From Osedax fenrisi (Eukaryota > Annelida > Polychaeta > Sabellida > Siboglinidae): a DNA stretch of 64,000 nucleotides. Below the pieces are notes generated by a model. The model did not search any database, was not told the origin of the DNA, and saw only the letters and a list, made by a program, of their open reading frames with translations. Location of the stretch: the NCBI GenBank assembly GCA_964019155.1, contig OZ025240.1, positions 85,330,537 through 85,394,536 of the forward strand. The letters run 5' to 3'. Below, piece after piece: positions 1 through 29,200 of the stretch (positions within the stretch are counted from its first letter, which is position 1; each line of letters starts with the position of its first letter). Made by a program: the position numbers and the translations under genes.

Positions 1-159
1 TTTTAACCAATTATACATACTTTTTTTTAAATTACTATTATTTAAATAACTTATATATATATATTTTCCAATGTATTATTAACTGTAGTTATGCTTGCAT
101 AAATTATTAAAGCGTAAAAAAAAGTATATAAAGCCTATTATATATTCAATTATATATAC

Positions 160-203
<44 letters not shown>

Positions 204-536
204 TATTACAATTGTATTTATATATAAGGTTATTTATACATAAGTTCATATATATTATATATTAGAAATGTTATATATATATATATATATAAGTTTATAT
301 ACATATATTATAATATATCATAAACTCATTTAATGATAGAATAATATAAATAATGTATGTAATCTTTCCGTGATAACTTCATAATTACACAAGTGAATGG
401 CATATTAGATTTGTAATTAAATTACCTATTACGTATTAAATGGTGCAAAGTTTATATAGCTTAGGCGACAACAATGACAATATTGCATCTTATTTTGAAG
501 CTCTTTAGGAGATATCAACATATATATATATGTTAC

Positions 537-586
<50 letters not shown>

Positions 587-713
587 AACAATAAATAGCA
601 AAGTGAACAAAATAATATCTTCCAATAAATAATTAATATTATTATAGTTATAGTTATATATATATATATATATATATATTAAATGTGCGACTCATTGTTT
701 TGATTACTAACAT
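1..713. other. Intronic AT-rich DNA upstream of first visible RAP1GDS1 exon
   Basis: No coding signal seen. The stretch is AT-rich with (AT)n runs near 168-201, 541-582 and 656-679. It is presumably intron of the plus-strand RAP1GDS1 gene, whose 5' exons lie outside the window. Confidence 0.6.
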
Positions 714-882
714 CCCCTTTGTTGTGATCACTAATCTCCCCCCTCATCCCCTTTGTTGTGATCACTAATCACCCCCTCATCCCCTTTGTTGTGATCACTA
801 ATCACCCCCTCATCCCCTTTGTTGTGATCACTAATCACCCCCTCATCCCCTTTGTTGTGATCACTAATCACCCCCTCATCCC
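714..882 (+). repeat. 33-bp pyrimidine-rich minisatellite at a 3' splice site
   Basis: About five tandem copies of a 33-bp unit containing gtgatcactaatca followed by ccccctcatcccc. The plus strand is strongly C/T-rich, and the array runs into the acceptor AG at 887-888, so it supplies the polypyrimidine tract of the next exon. The minus strand happens to be open across the array because 33 is a multiple of three. I do not regard that as coding. Confidence 0.9.
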
Positions 883-888
883 GTGCAG

Positions 889-16505
<15,617 letters not shown>

Positions 16506-16656
16506 CCCATGACATACATCAGCTGACCATACACAAACTGTAGACTCATTACCTAACTAAATTGTGTTTTAGGCGCGAGACGTACATTTCGGAATTAATA
16601 TCAAACGAAATGATATACTTTTTTTATATATCTGAATACATATAATTAGCTACGTT

Positions 16657-16662
16657 AATAAA
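16657..16662 (+). promoter_or_regulatory. Putative poly(A) signal of RAP1GDS1
   Basis: AATAAA 152 bp after the stop codon. It is the first canonical hexamer downstream; AT-rich context makes chance occurrence possible. Confidence 0.45.
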
Positions 16663-17040
16663 TATATATGCACATATACATATATGTATATATATATATA
16701 TATATACAATATCATTAAATATATATTTAAGATAACAATATTCCATAAGAAATGGTATTATTTACAGAGCAATTTATATTTCAATAATGATGTCTATATT
16801 TGTAAAGTATTTATTTATAAAAAATTATTTAATTTGAATAAATTAAAATATAGTAAACTACTAAAGGTAAATAATCTACTAGATATATGAGATTTATAAC
16901 TAATACAGTATTAATCAAAATTCACTCCTAGCAAGTATGTGCTTATATTACAATAAAATATGTAATTTATTCACTAGGTATAATCAGTGATGTATAAATA
17001 ATCTAAATAAGAATACAAATTAAATTGAATGATAAATTAC

Positions 17041-17074
<34 letters not shown>

Positions 17075-18170
17075 AATTACAGAGAATTTAAATTAATATA
17101 TTGATACGAATATAATAGAAAAATAATTAGTATGAATTAATATAACACATATTTTATATATATATACAATATATAAAAATAAGTAATTAGATGATTTCTC
17201 TGTAATTTAATATTTACAAAATAGTAAAATTTAAAAATATCTACTTATTGATAAGGGCAAACTGTATATCATATTTTTATTAAAAAGGTGTTCTCTTATT
17301 ATTAATTTTAATATTAAAAGTATTCATTAGTTATGTTATATGCCTTTCTTAAGTTAATGACATTTTATGACTTTTATTTTAATAGAGTATATTATAATTT
17401 GTTGTATGAAGTTCTGATGAATTATTTATTATTAATAATTACCTCGTAATTTGTTTTATTATCATATTAATTAGAATTAAATCCACATCATGGATATTCA
17501 AACTGATTTCTATGATTATCATAATATCTACACAAGAGTCTGAAGTTTTTCAGATTAATGTATTATGTACTGTTATTTCTTCATAATTATTAAAAACCTA
17601 TAATTACTATAATTGTGTTTGCCTAAATAAAATCATATTACAAGTCTAGTGATCGGTTGCTGCGATACAATTGTACTAGGACAATATTTAACATTAAGGA
17701 GATAGTTATTACATTAATTAATATTTTAGTTATGCATTATAACTTATATTTGTTGATCTATCAATATTCCATTTTAAACCCTTTACTTTGTAATCAGTTT
17801 CTAGATAAAATATATATACTAAGTATATATATAAATAAAGTATTTTTTATATATCTTTCGGAAGTCAATAAATATGTACTAGTATTACTAGATAGGTTCG
17901 ATATTTATTTGGAATTATAATATATATATATATAATCCCCTACAAACATATAACATAATTAGTATCAAGTTATTTACTACCATTATTTATATGTAGATTA
18001 TCAAATATGTACTCTTATTAGCAAGATTATATAATTATGTTATATTTTACTGATTATCTAAATATAAACAAACATCAGTAACTATCCTTATGTTTATAGC
18101 ATATACATATGAATAATATATAAGGACAATTACAATTACTAATATTGAAGCCCCAAATAATAATTTGTTT
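16663..18170. other. Intergenic AT-rich DNA
   Basis: Between the RAP1GDS1 3' end and the MBD2/3 gene. (AT)n tracts near 16685-16706 and 17040-17068. No coding, RNA or element boundaries recognised. Confidence 0.5.
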
Positions 18171-18334
18171 ACCTTTAAAGGGCTTTGATAATATTAACCT
18201 GATTATATATATATAATGTCTACATAAAATATATAATGCCATTAGTAGCAAAGTACAAAGGGTTTTGGTATTATAAATTTGTATCTAATATCAAGGACTC
18301 GATATATGCAGTGATATAACAAAAGTTATATATA

Positions 18335-18570
18335 TTAATACCAGTATTTCTTGAAATAATGTCCGGAAATTGTTGATAGAAAGTGATTTTAGCAATTTAA
18401 CTACAATTATATTAAGATACCCATTTACTTTCCTGAAATATAGTAACTTTAAAGAGGGCATTTTCCTACTACAACTTTCATTGAAAATACATTTAAAATA
18501 GAAAATCTTATTAAGAAAATTACTTTCTAGAAAATATTTCAGGAAATATTTGTAATGTGACATCCCTTTA
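18335..18570. repeat. Dispersed repeat related to 41625-41835, copy 1
   Basis: Shares ordered words with 41625-41835: accagtattt, aataatgtccggaaat, gaaagtgatttt, a t-rich cctgaaatat or ccggaaa block, and atccctttagatatct against accccttaaaatatct. It is a diverged copy of a palindromic-looking MITE. Confidence 0.6.
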
Positions 18571-19060
18571 GATATCTATTGATACAACCCATAGAGATAA
18601 TGTCTCACTAGCTATATGGTATAACATATTAATAAACATATTGATAATATATCGATTGATGAATATAACATTATTAAATTACTAAACACCTATAATATAC
18701 AACTTAAAATAAACAGAAATTATAATGTATAAATACGTAATAATATCAGGGAGTATCCAAGTAATAGTTATAAACTGTTTTTATTAATAGGAAGGAATTT
18801 ATTACTAGTAATACCATATTATTAGATTGAATGGAAAACTATATTCATTAAATTCATTAACTAAATAATGCAATATTTACAATTGGAAACTATTTATTTA
18901 TATTGTTATTTAGTATTTTCAATAAAAATCACGTGATATTGAATGAGTAAATCCTTGGTAGTAAATTTTAAATAGTGACCTATTTTTTATCTTGATTATT
19001 GGCTATGAAAAATTTATTATTTATATTGTTTATTAATTACATTATTTTTAAATAGTTAAA

Positions 19061-19161
19061 ATGGATAGCAATTTTAGTACTTTACCAACGGGTTGGAGAA
19101 AACAGGAAGTTTTAAAAAGAGCAGGCTTATCAACAGGAAAATCTGAAGTATATTACGTCAG
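19061..19161 (+). CDS. MBD2/3: MBD2/3 exon 1 (start codon)
   Basis: The ATG at 19061 in aaaATGG context begins MDSNFSTLPTGWRKQEVLKR and continues to YYV. Donor gtaaat after an AG that pairs with T of the next exon (phase 2). An AG at 19054-19055 just upstream could be the acceptor of a 5' UTR exon. The short leader before the MBD resembles the MBD3 and MBD2b forms. Confidence 0.9.
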
Positions 19162-22100
19162 GTAAATAATATAAATTGAATTCCGAAATTGCATTATTTA
19201 TCTCGGGGGAATAAAGATAATAGTCACATTATTTAAATATTTGTAGTGATGCTCAGCATTAGCATGATGATTGCTAGTTAAAAAATCATTTAATTATATA
19301 TTTTGGATCAACAGAACATTACGATCAACGGACAAATTAGACGAACATCGATGTCCGTTTATTCATAGAGACGAACAAATAAACGGACATCGATGTCCGT
19401 TTATCGTAAATTAAATTGTATATACTATAATGTTTATATATATTTATAGATGTTCGTTTATCGTAAATTAAATGTTATATACTATAATGTTTATATATTT
19501 ATAGATGTTATTTTATCGTAAAGTTAATCTTACATACTTATAGATTTTCGTTGATCGTAAATTAAATGTTATATACTATAATGTTTATATATTTATAGAT
19601 GTTCGTTTATCATAAACTTTATGAATATTTATAAATATATAAACATTATAGTATATAACATTTAATTTACGATAAACGAACATCTATAAGTATGTAAGAT
19701 TAACTTTACGATAAACGAACACCTATAAATATATAAACATTATAGTATATAAGTTATATACTATATAACATTTAATTTACGATAAACGGACATCTATAAA
19801 TATATATAAACATTATAGTATATACAATTTAATTTACGATAAACGGACATCGATGTCCGTTTATTTGTTCGTCTCTATGAATAAACGGACATCGATGTTC
19901 GTCTAATTTGTCCGTTGATCGTAATGTTCTGTTGATCCTATATTTTATATATTTTGGGAACAACAGAACAATCTTAGATCACTATTCTTACGAAATTTCT
20001 GAACTATTATAGTTACAATACCGATTTTAAAATCGATTTCGTTTATAAATTTGGTTCCTGGACGAAATCCGCACATTAAAGATTTCTGGACTGGCCCATC
20101 CCATTAAAAATAACAAATCGTAGATTCAAAATACACACAATCGGCGTAAGATATATTAAATATTATCTCCACATATTATTGTAATAAAAGTATTGCTTAT
20201 TATAATTAATACACATATATTTAAAATAATTATAAAACTAATATAAATTATCCACTATATAATGCGTTATTAATAAGTTATAAACAAAACATAATTCATG
20301 CTACGAATAAATATTGATAAACCCTAGTATATCGTATCTCATATAGATATATAATATTAGTTCTGATATTAGTCCAATATGTACCGTAAGTTATGGTCCA
20401 TAACTATCTATATTTAGTAACAATCTCGATTTTATGTTTAAACCGATATCCTTTATCATAAAGTTTATGGAAAATATCGAATATGGCCCAGGTTTTTTTG
20501 ATTATTATTTCCGAATTAAAATTAAAAATAATATATATGTAGCGCTATATAATTTAAAATTATAATAAAAACCACTTTATATATATCTTATAATATATAC
20601 AATATTGTCATTCTCAATATTAGTTCATCGTGTACACTAAGAAGAAGAAGAAGAAGAAATTTTATTTAGACATCGTTTAAACAATTAAGTTAACAATAAT
20701 GTATAATGAAATAATAAGAAAGTTATAATGTAAATAAATATGTTTTTAAATTCTTTTTGAACTTTTCTGAGTTTCTTTCAGCACTGAGTGTTGCAGGTAG
20801 TGAGTTCCAGGCTATCGGTGCTTGTGACGAGAAGGCGCGTGAACGGGCAGCAGTAGAATGTATTGTCGATCTAGGTCGTATACGATTAACATGACACTGC
20901 CTGAGACTTCTTGTCTGGTCGATTCTCTCTATCAATTCATATAAATATGACGGCGTTTCAAAGTGGAGTGCATTATGAGTCATAAGACATATTTTATAGA
21001 TGATTCTTTCTTTTATGGGTAGCCAGTGTAATTCCTTCATTAATTGTGTGATGCTGATATGGTTATTTTCTTCTCGATGAGGTAGCTTGTGAATTATACG
21101 TACAGCATATCGTTGAAGGGAGGTAACTTCAGCCAATGTGATAGCTGGTAGACCTATAAGCAGCACATTACAATAATCAAAAACTCCTAATACTAAACTA
21201 GTCACTAAAATTTTGCAAGTAAAGATATTTAAAGATTTTCTGATTTTTTTAATTCTGTACAGTTGAAAGTTTACTGAACGAATTTTTTCTGATATAAAAG
21301 ATTTCATGTCGTGGTTAGAATTCAAAATTACACCCAAATTCTTTATCGTTTGTGATGATGATAATAAACACTTGTCAAATGAAAAAGTGAACGATGATGA
21401 AAAGTGTTTAGAAGTGTGATTGCCGTACATTACTTCAGTTTTAAAGGGTTCAGTTGTAATGAGTTTTCGTGAAACCAGATAGAGAGTTCACGTAGACAGT
21501 TCTGCAAACGGATGTGGGCAGATGAGTCATTTTCATTATCAGCATCAGTAAAAATGTGGATGTCATCGGCGTATGAATGAAATTTAATCAATGGATGGTT
21601 GGCGAAGATTTTGAAAACAGGTGATAAGTATATCGAAAAAAGTAGTGGTCCTAGTACTGATCCTTGTGGTACTCCGTGAGTCATCTTTTGATATTCGGAA
21701 GAATAATCGCCAATACTGACTCTACTCATTCTATCAGAAATGTACGATTTTAACCAATCTAAAGCTTTCCCAGAAAATCCACTCTCGATTAGCCTTTGTA
21801 TAAGAATCTTATGGTTGAGCGTATCGAAGGCAGCAGATAAATCTAAAAATAACATGAGTGAGCCGGTTTTATTGTTGAGAACATCATCATTTATACGGTA
21901 TAGGGCTCTCTCTGTGCTCAGTCCGGGCATATAAGCACTTTGATGAGGATGAAGTACTTTTGCAGCTAATAAATGACTGATTATTTGTGTAGAAACAATA
22001 CGGTCGAGGAGTTTGGAGAAAGCAGTAAGTTGAGAAATAGGTCGATAATTTTTCAGGATATTCTTATCGCTTCCAGGTTTCTTGATCAATGGTATCATTG

Positions 22101-25100
22101 ATGAAAATTTCATAGAAGCAGGAAAAGTACCTGATTCGAATGAACACTTGATTATCTGAAGGAGATACGGAGCTAGTGTAGATGCTTGAGACTGCAGTAA
22201 TTTCAATGGTAGAGGATCTTCTTTTGATGTTGATTTAATAGTTTGTATTAAAATTTCAATTTTGTCAATAGATGGGGGAGAAAAACTGTCAATAATATGG
22301 ATTTCACTATTCAGAGGTTGATAGGAATAAGTGCATATAGGTAAGGAATCTATGATTGTCTGTAACTTTAATCGAAAGAAATTATGAAAAGAGTTTGCGC
22401 ATACGTCATCGTTTAAATCAGGAAGTATCCGTTTAGTTGTTCTTCCTAGAAGATCGTTTGAAATTTCAAATAGTATTTTCAGATTATGTCCAGCATTTAT
22501 TATTTTGTTAGCATTATATTCTGATTTTGCCAGGAATAACATCAGATTATGTTCATGTTGTAGGTTTCTATAATTTTTAAGATCATTTGATGACAGTGAC
22601 TTTCTATACAATTTTTCATGTTTACGTAATAATCTTATGTTCTGCACATTCATTTGTGTACCATTCGTTGTTAGAGCGTTCTGTTATGGTAGTAGTTTTT
22701 GTTGGTGCATGCGCATTTAGTGTCGAAATTAAAGATGTATTCAGGTTTTCTAGTGGTTGTAAAGTGGAATGTTCGGATAGTTTTAGATGTAAATCATAGG
22801 AGAAATCAACATCATTTATTAGTGATAACTTTCTATATGTTATTGTTTTTCTTGATCGTTTGGGTGTTACAGAGTTGATCAAGAATTTAATAGTGTAATG
22901 GTCTGAAATTAGTTTTGAACAAGAATAGTTAGATGTAATATGAGAATTATTTCTGGTTATTATCAAATCTAATGTATTTCCATGAACGTGAGTTGGGAAT
23001 TTGATGTGTTGCTCTAATGAATTTTTAATCAATGTTGAATTGAACAGAATAGATGATTTCAGTGTTGTATTGTTGACGTGTATATTTAAATCACCTAGTA
23101 TAATTGTATTTTTAGTGATAATTGGTTGAATGTGTATTGTGAAATCGGCAAGGAATTGTTTAAAATCCAAGTTTGGTGGACGATATATAATTATAGTTTT
23201 TATGATCACTGAGCCTCGGCAAGAAAAAGAACAAATTACTATTTCAGCTGAAGATGTAAGCAAATGTTTTGAAGTAGTTAATGATATTGTTGATTTATGA
23301 AGTATTCCGATGCAGCCAGCATGACCTAAACGAGGGTAGCTATTGAAGATGTATGGTAGTTTAGATAATTCGGATATGATATGAGTATCGTTGTCTTTCA
23401 ACCAAGTTTCAGTGATAAATGCAATGTCAATATTATTTTCATTGCAAAATTGGATCAAAGTTAACGATTTGTTACACACCGAATATGCATTCAATAATAC
23501 ACATTGTATTAATCCGTTTGGTCTTTTTTCTCTGGAGGTTTCAGCATTTTTATAAAGTGGTTTTTTGAATAACGATTATATCTTACCACATGTTTTATAT
23601 CCGATTCAGTTTCTTTTTCTTTTTCATTTAGTTCATTTGCCTCTTTGATTAATTGTCGTCGATTATTTTGTTGTTCTAATGTTAGGTCATCAGCAATTAT
23701 TATGGATTTGAATTTATTCGGTGCATCTTTTAAAAGATTAAGTGATTTTGATACAATTTCTTTGTCAGATATGCATTTGTATCTTATACGGATTAGATTC
23801 TTTGTATTCTTTGTATTCTTTGTAGCGTCATGTGTAGTAATTACGATACGTTTAATACTTAAAGGTATTATTGTGAGCTTGAGTTGCTCCGATATTAGTT
23901 CATTTACAAATACTTTAGGGTCATTAGAATTGTCGACACCGTGAATGATATGGTTGCTTTCTCAGAAAAATGTATCTTGTTCTGTGTTATCTGTTTCTTT
24001 CTTATGTTCAATCAGGGAAGTTTTTACAATACTTGACCACAATGGTTTATCAGTCTCAGAAGATTTATTTTTGATTTCGCAAATAGATTCTTGAATTTGT
24101 TTAAGTTTTTCGTCAATTGTTAGTCAATTGTTAGTCAACACTAGTGTGACTGAAACGAGTTGTATTTAAATGTGGCTCATAATTCGTAATAAAACAAACT
24201 AGAACATATTCTATAAAGGTCTCCTGCATACATTCTAAATATGTTCCCCGTGAATTTTAATAATTAGTATTTTCTTTCCACTTCTTGGTGTGCTGCTAAC
24301 TTGTTTCACGCTTTTGTGTATTCACCAGTAAGTAATTTTTCGACGAATAAATCATACTTGATTACTTGTTTATTTTCATCAGACTTCTTCTATCTGTAGT
24401 GGGTATAAATTTACGCGATAGCTCAAATTCAATTAATGGATGAACTTGGATGCGTTATAATCATCATATAACCGGGCTCTCTAAATTCGCACATTTTTAA
24501 TTTGCACGCATTTAAACCAAATTCGTGCATGCACGAATTTAAGTAAAAACTATAAAGGCTATAAAAACTATAAATATCAACAATTATATTGCTAATAGGA
24601 AATATAAATTGCATGTTTGTAAGAACGTTAAAGTTAATGTTATTAAGTATAACTTTAATTATATTACTAAAGTTACTTAATTATTAAATGATATTTTGTT
24701 ATTAATTTAATATAAAACAATTTTTCGTTTATTTTCATGTATCATTATCGCTCACGTTCTCTTCTTTCCATAATTTATACAGAATTGACATACTACTGAT
24801 TTAACTTTTACACTGGCCTTTCGCTAATTTTAGGTCCGTCTAGAGATAAAGTATCTATAAATACTTTCCAAAAATATAATAATACATTTTATATTGAATT
24901 TAAATTATATATTCTCTATATATATTCTATAGTCTATAATATAGACTATATATTATTTATTAGTAAATAAAATTATGAAAATTAAATAATTTAATGGTTA
25001 TTTGTTAAATATATATTATGCACGAATTTGAATAATTGCACGAATTTATCATAAATCGTGCATTGTGTATATAGAATTCATGCAAATTCGTACAAAATGC

Positions 25101-26163
25101 ACGAATCTAGAGGGCCTGCATATAACTCATTATAATAATAAAATGTCACTTTTTAAACTTTTCTTTCAAATTTATCCAATGTATTATATTATTATTATAT
25201 CGTATAATTACTTGTACACTTAATAGTACACCTTTAATATAAATAAATATACGATGAATTTATTTTTGATTTCTGGGTATATTCTTGTTCTTCCGTTTCC
25301 GAATAAATTATGTCAAATTTAGTACAAAATTAGAGAGTACGAAGGATATCGATTGAAACGTAACGTCGATATTCTTCATAAATTTCTGAATGAAATAGAT
25401 TTTTAAATTGGTATTGTTCAGAAATTTCATAGGGAAATTTCATTGACGACTTGTTCTAGTATCATACTTTTGTAGATATATACAGTATATGAGACTCTAT
25501 AGTATAAATTTAAGTATCTAATGATCATTTTATTAAATTTATATAATTAATTGTATATGTCTGATGTCGTCGACATGTTGTCTCATGTCGATACTTGAAT
25601 AGTGAGATAACTAGCCATACAACTAGCATGCTATATGCTATAATAATCGGTAGTGATCAGATGAATAGTTTGATTAACTATAAATGGTACCATGAAGGAC
25701 AGTACATCTTAAATATGAATTATTTATATATATATACATAAGATGCTTCCACCTTAACAAAAATCAGGTACAACTATAAAACACTACAATTATTTATTAT
25801 TTATTCATTTTAAAATTTTTACATGTTTTCCGGAGCATTAATATAGAATTAATATGCAATTTATATATATATATATAAATGCATGTATAAGGTGTGCGTA
25901 GTCCTGCCCTATATATATTGATAGCCTCAATATATATTGATATAGCCGGTCACACAAAAACTTCCCGATTTATATATTGGCCAGGGTGTTGGTGTGAAAG
26001 AAGCTTTAGCCTCGCATTATTAGCTGATGACGATGCTGATACTTGCCGTTGCTGATACCTAAGTCTGTATAAAGTCTAAAATCAAGTCTATTTACAAATT
26101 TGAATACTGTACGAATAGATTATTGATATTTTTACATCTTTAAATGCAACTTTCATAGAGAGT

Positions 26164-26200
<37 letters not shown>

Positions 26201-29200
26201 AGAGAGAGAGTGATAGAGAGAGAGAGATAGTGCACACTTAAAATAGTTTACTATTGATCTTTATAGTTCACTACTTATTAGTATGATCCTATACATGCCT
26301 GTTTGCATTCAAGATGTAATAAATTTCCATGCCACATTTCGTAAAGATTTATACCTTTTAAATTAATTACTTCATAGTCCAGCTATTACAAATCGTTATA
26401 TTATATCTATTTTATATTTATATGGTATCCACTCACGTAAATATTATGATTCGTGCAAGGCATTATAAAAAATTATTTAAAATTACTAAATATATATATA
26501 TGTACAGAATTGTAATTAGAAATTAAAATATTATACATAAAATATAATATATAATAATAATATAATATACATTAAATTTAATTTCATAAATATTACCAAT
26601 ATTAACTATAATATCATTATAATATAATGAACATACATTCCGTATTCCTACATCATATTCTTTGATAGACTTGTACATCACATATAAGAATAGAGTTAAT
26701 AATTTGTATTTATTAGAAATTTTGTTTTTGTTGTTCATAGAAAATTACACTGAATTTTAAATTAAATATACCTGTAATACCAATATAATAAAATAATAAT
26801 TAGTATGAATTAATATAACGTAATATACGAATTGATAATAAAATAAATATACTAGTTCTTATCACTTCTAAAGGGCTTCAAAATAATACTAATCTTTTCT
26901 ATTGTCGCCCATTAATATTTGTCATTGTAATACTAATGTGCACACATTCCTTAGTCCCGATGGCATCAAAGTGTTCACAAAATCATCGCTAGCTAAGATC
27001 CTCGGCAAGTGTTACGACATCTCGCTGTTTGACTTCCGATCCGGCAGAATGATCAGTAATAATCGTAAACGTTTGTTATTAATCATCTTCTCTCTCTCTC
27101 TCTCTCTCTCTCTATCCCCCCCTTTCTCTCACTCTCTCACTCTCTCTCTCTCTCCCTTACTTATGTATACTAACTTAATATTACTAAGTTATTGAATATG
27201 TATTGTATACAATATATAACTTTTCATAGGATATGGGAAGTGTGTACAAATTAAATGAAATTATTGTATTATATATTTCCGTAGTTTATATACAAAATTT
27301 AGTTAAAAAAATGAATTATAGATTATTTTGACTAAATAAAAATATTTTTATAAGAATAATAAAAATGGATTAATACTTCAAATATTTCTGATCAAGTATG
27401 TAATATTGATAAACTAACTTGATCAATTAAATATAGTTATGGTATAAATTATGTTATTCATTGATCATAGATTCATATTAATATATAAACATCAATATCA
27501 CATAATGTAAATAATAAGTTATCACTAGTTAACAAATAATTATAAATTAATCAAATATACAAATAATTATATTTTGATTATTGTTTCTAAAATTTAAATT
27601 TATTGTTTTGTTTTCTTTTTATTTTAAGTGATAAATTGAATTTTGTTTTAAAATTTAATTTTTGTTGGTTTAACCTAAACTTTTCATAGTTGGTAATATA
27701 TATTACCTTATTCATGTGTGGTCACCTTTAAAAATATTGTTTGAAGGATATTAATTTGTCTCAAAAAAACATGAAATATTTGTTCAGAGACTTTCGTAAA
27801 TCAACTATTAGATCTTTGTAAATACCACTAGTATTTGTATGAACTATTGTTATATATGTATCTACTGTGAATTTTATAACTTTTATTAGAGTATCTTTTA
27901 ATAAAATGTAGTAGATATTTTAGTAGACGTCAGTTAATTTATGATAGTTAGTACACATTTGTTTCGCTCGTATCCCCATAATACAGAATATATAGGATGT
28001 AAAACTTAACAATTACAATAAATAAATAATACATTAGTTTACAACCTATCACAGTTGTGTATTACTATACGATTAGTATATGTTGCATAGAAATAGTAAT
28101 TCTATTATAAGATTTATATTAAAAGTTAAGTTTTTGTTATACATATATTTTCCCTTACATCAATATAAGGGATTGCCTGATCAATAACGACAGTCATGTA
28201 TATATAATATAATATAATATAATATAATAATATATCACAATAATATCACACGTCTACACACTGCCCACTCCCATCGCATAGGGAGTCGTCACCAGGACTT
28301 CCACCTGTCGCTGCCTATCCGTCAGACGGCGTCCATCTTTAAGCAGCCGGTCACCTTGATCCGTAACCGGCCCGAGTCCAAGACCAAGACCACGCTGCAG
28401 ACCAACCTCAAGTCCACGATTCCTTCCGCGGAACTCAGTCAACCGCGACAGGTCGGTGGGACGAGCAACTGTCAATTTTATAAAAAAATATTATATTAAC
28501 TATTTTAATTATTATTATTTAATTATGATTAATTATGATTATTTAATTTATATCAATGAACATATTCGTATAGTATATAACATAACGAAATAACATTTTA
28601 ATAGTTATTATTTATTATATATTAGTGAGCATATTCGAATAATTTATAACATAAAAAAATAACATTTATAATAATTAATATTTAATATAACTAACTATTT
28701 ATATTAGCGAGCGTATTCAAATAATATATTATAGGACATTTTTATCACTCATAAACATCTTTATAATACAAAATATTAAAATATAGGTATTAGGAAAATA
28801 AATTTATATATTATTCAAATTTAAATACAGAATTTGTACGTAAAATATTAAATAATATGCTGATCAATATCTTATTGAAGAATGAAATATTAGTATTTGT
28901 ATATATATATATATTTGTATGCGTTTGCTGAATATTATCCCTCAATACCGTTCACTTATTACTGTACATTGTAACCGATGTTACAGCTATATATATATAA
29001 GTTATTATTAGCTTTTTAGTTATTTAGGTCGTCACCATGGCTATATCGTATATTGTAACAAATATTGTTATATTAATTAACATTTTAAAAAATATAAATA
29101 TATTGCTACGATATACAAAATAAGTGTAGTTATATAAACTAAATATTTGTGAACGAGTAAGGTATAATTTTTCTTGGAATGGACATTAGAGCCATATGTG

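Larger units (their letters stand above)
20640..24140 (-). mobile_element. CR1/L2-group non-LTR retrotransposon, nearly full length, frame-broken
   Basis: Minus-strand element with an ORF1-like region (about 24120-23508), AP-type endonuclease (23494-22622) and reverse transcriptase plus C-terminal region (22653-20723). The 3' end is a (TTC)n tail at about 20641-20659, as in CR1/L2-type LINEs. Two single-base frame changes (near 22640 and 21440) and an internal stop in ORF1 (23962-23964) break it. It lies antisense in the first MBD2/3 intron. Its edges are not defined by a target duplication that I can see. Confidence 0.9.

Noticed and set aside
28254..28475. Minus-strand 73-codon frame rich in Arg and Gly
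   Set aside because: It is antisense to MBD2/3 exon 3, whose plus-strand frame is clearly conserved.
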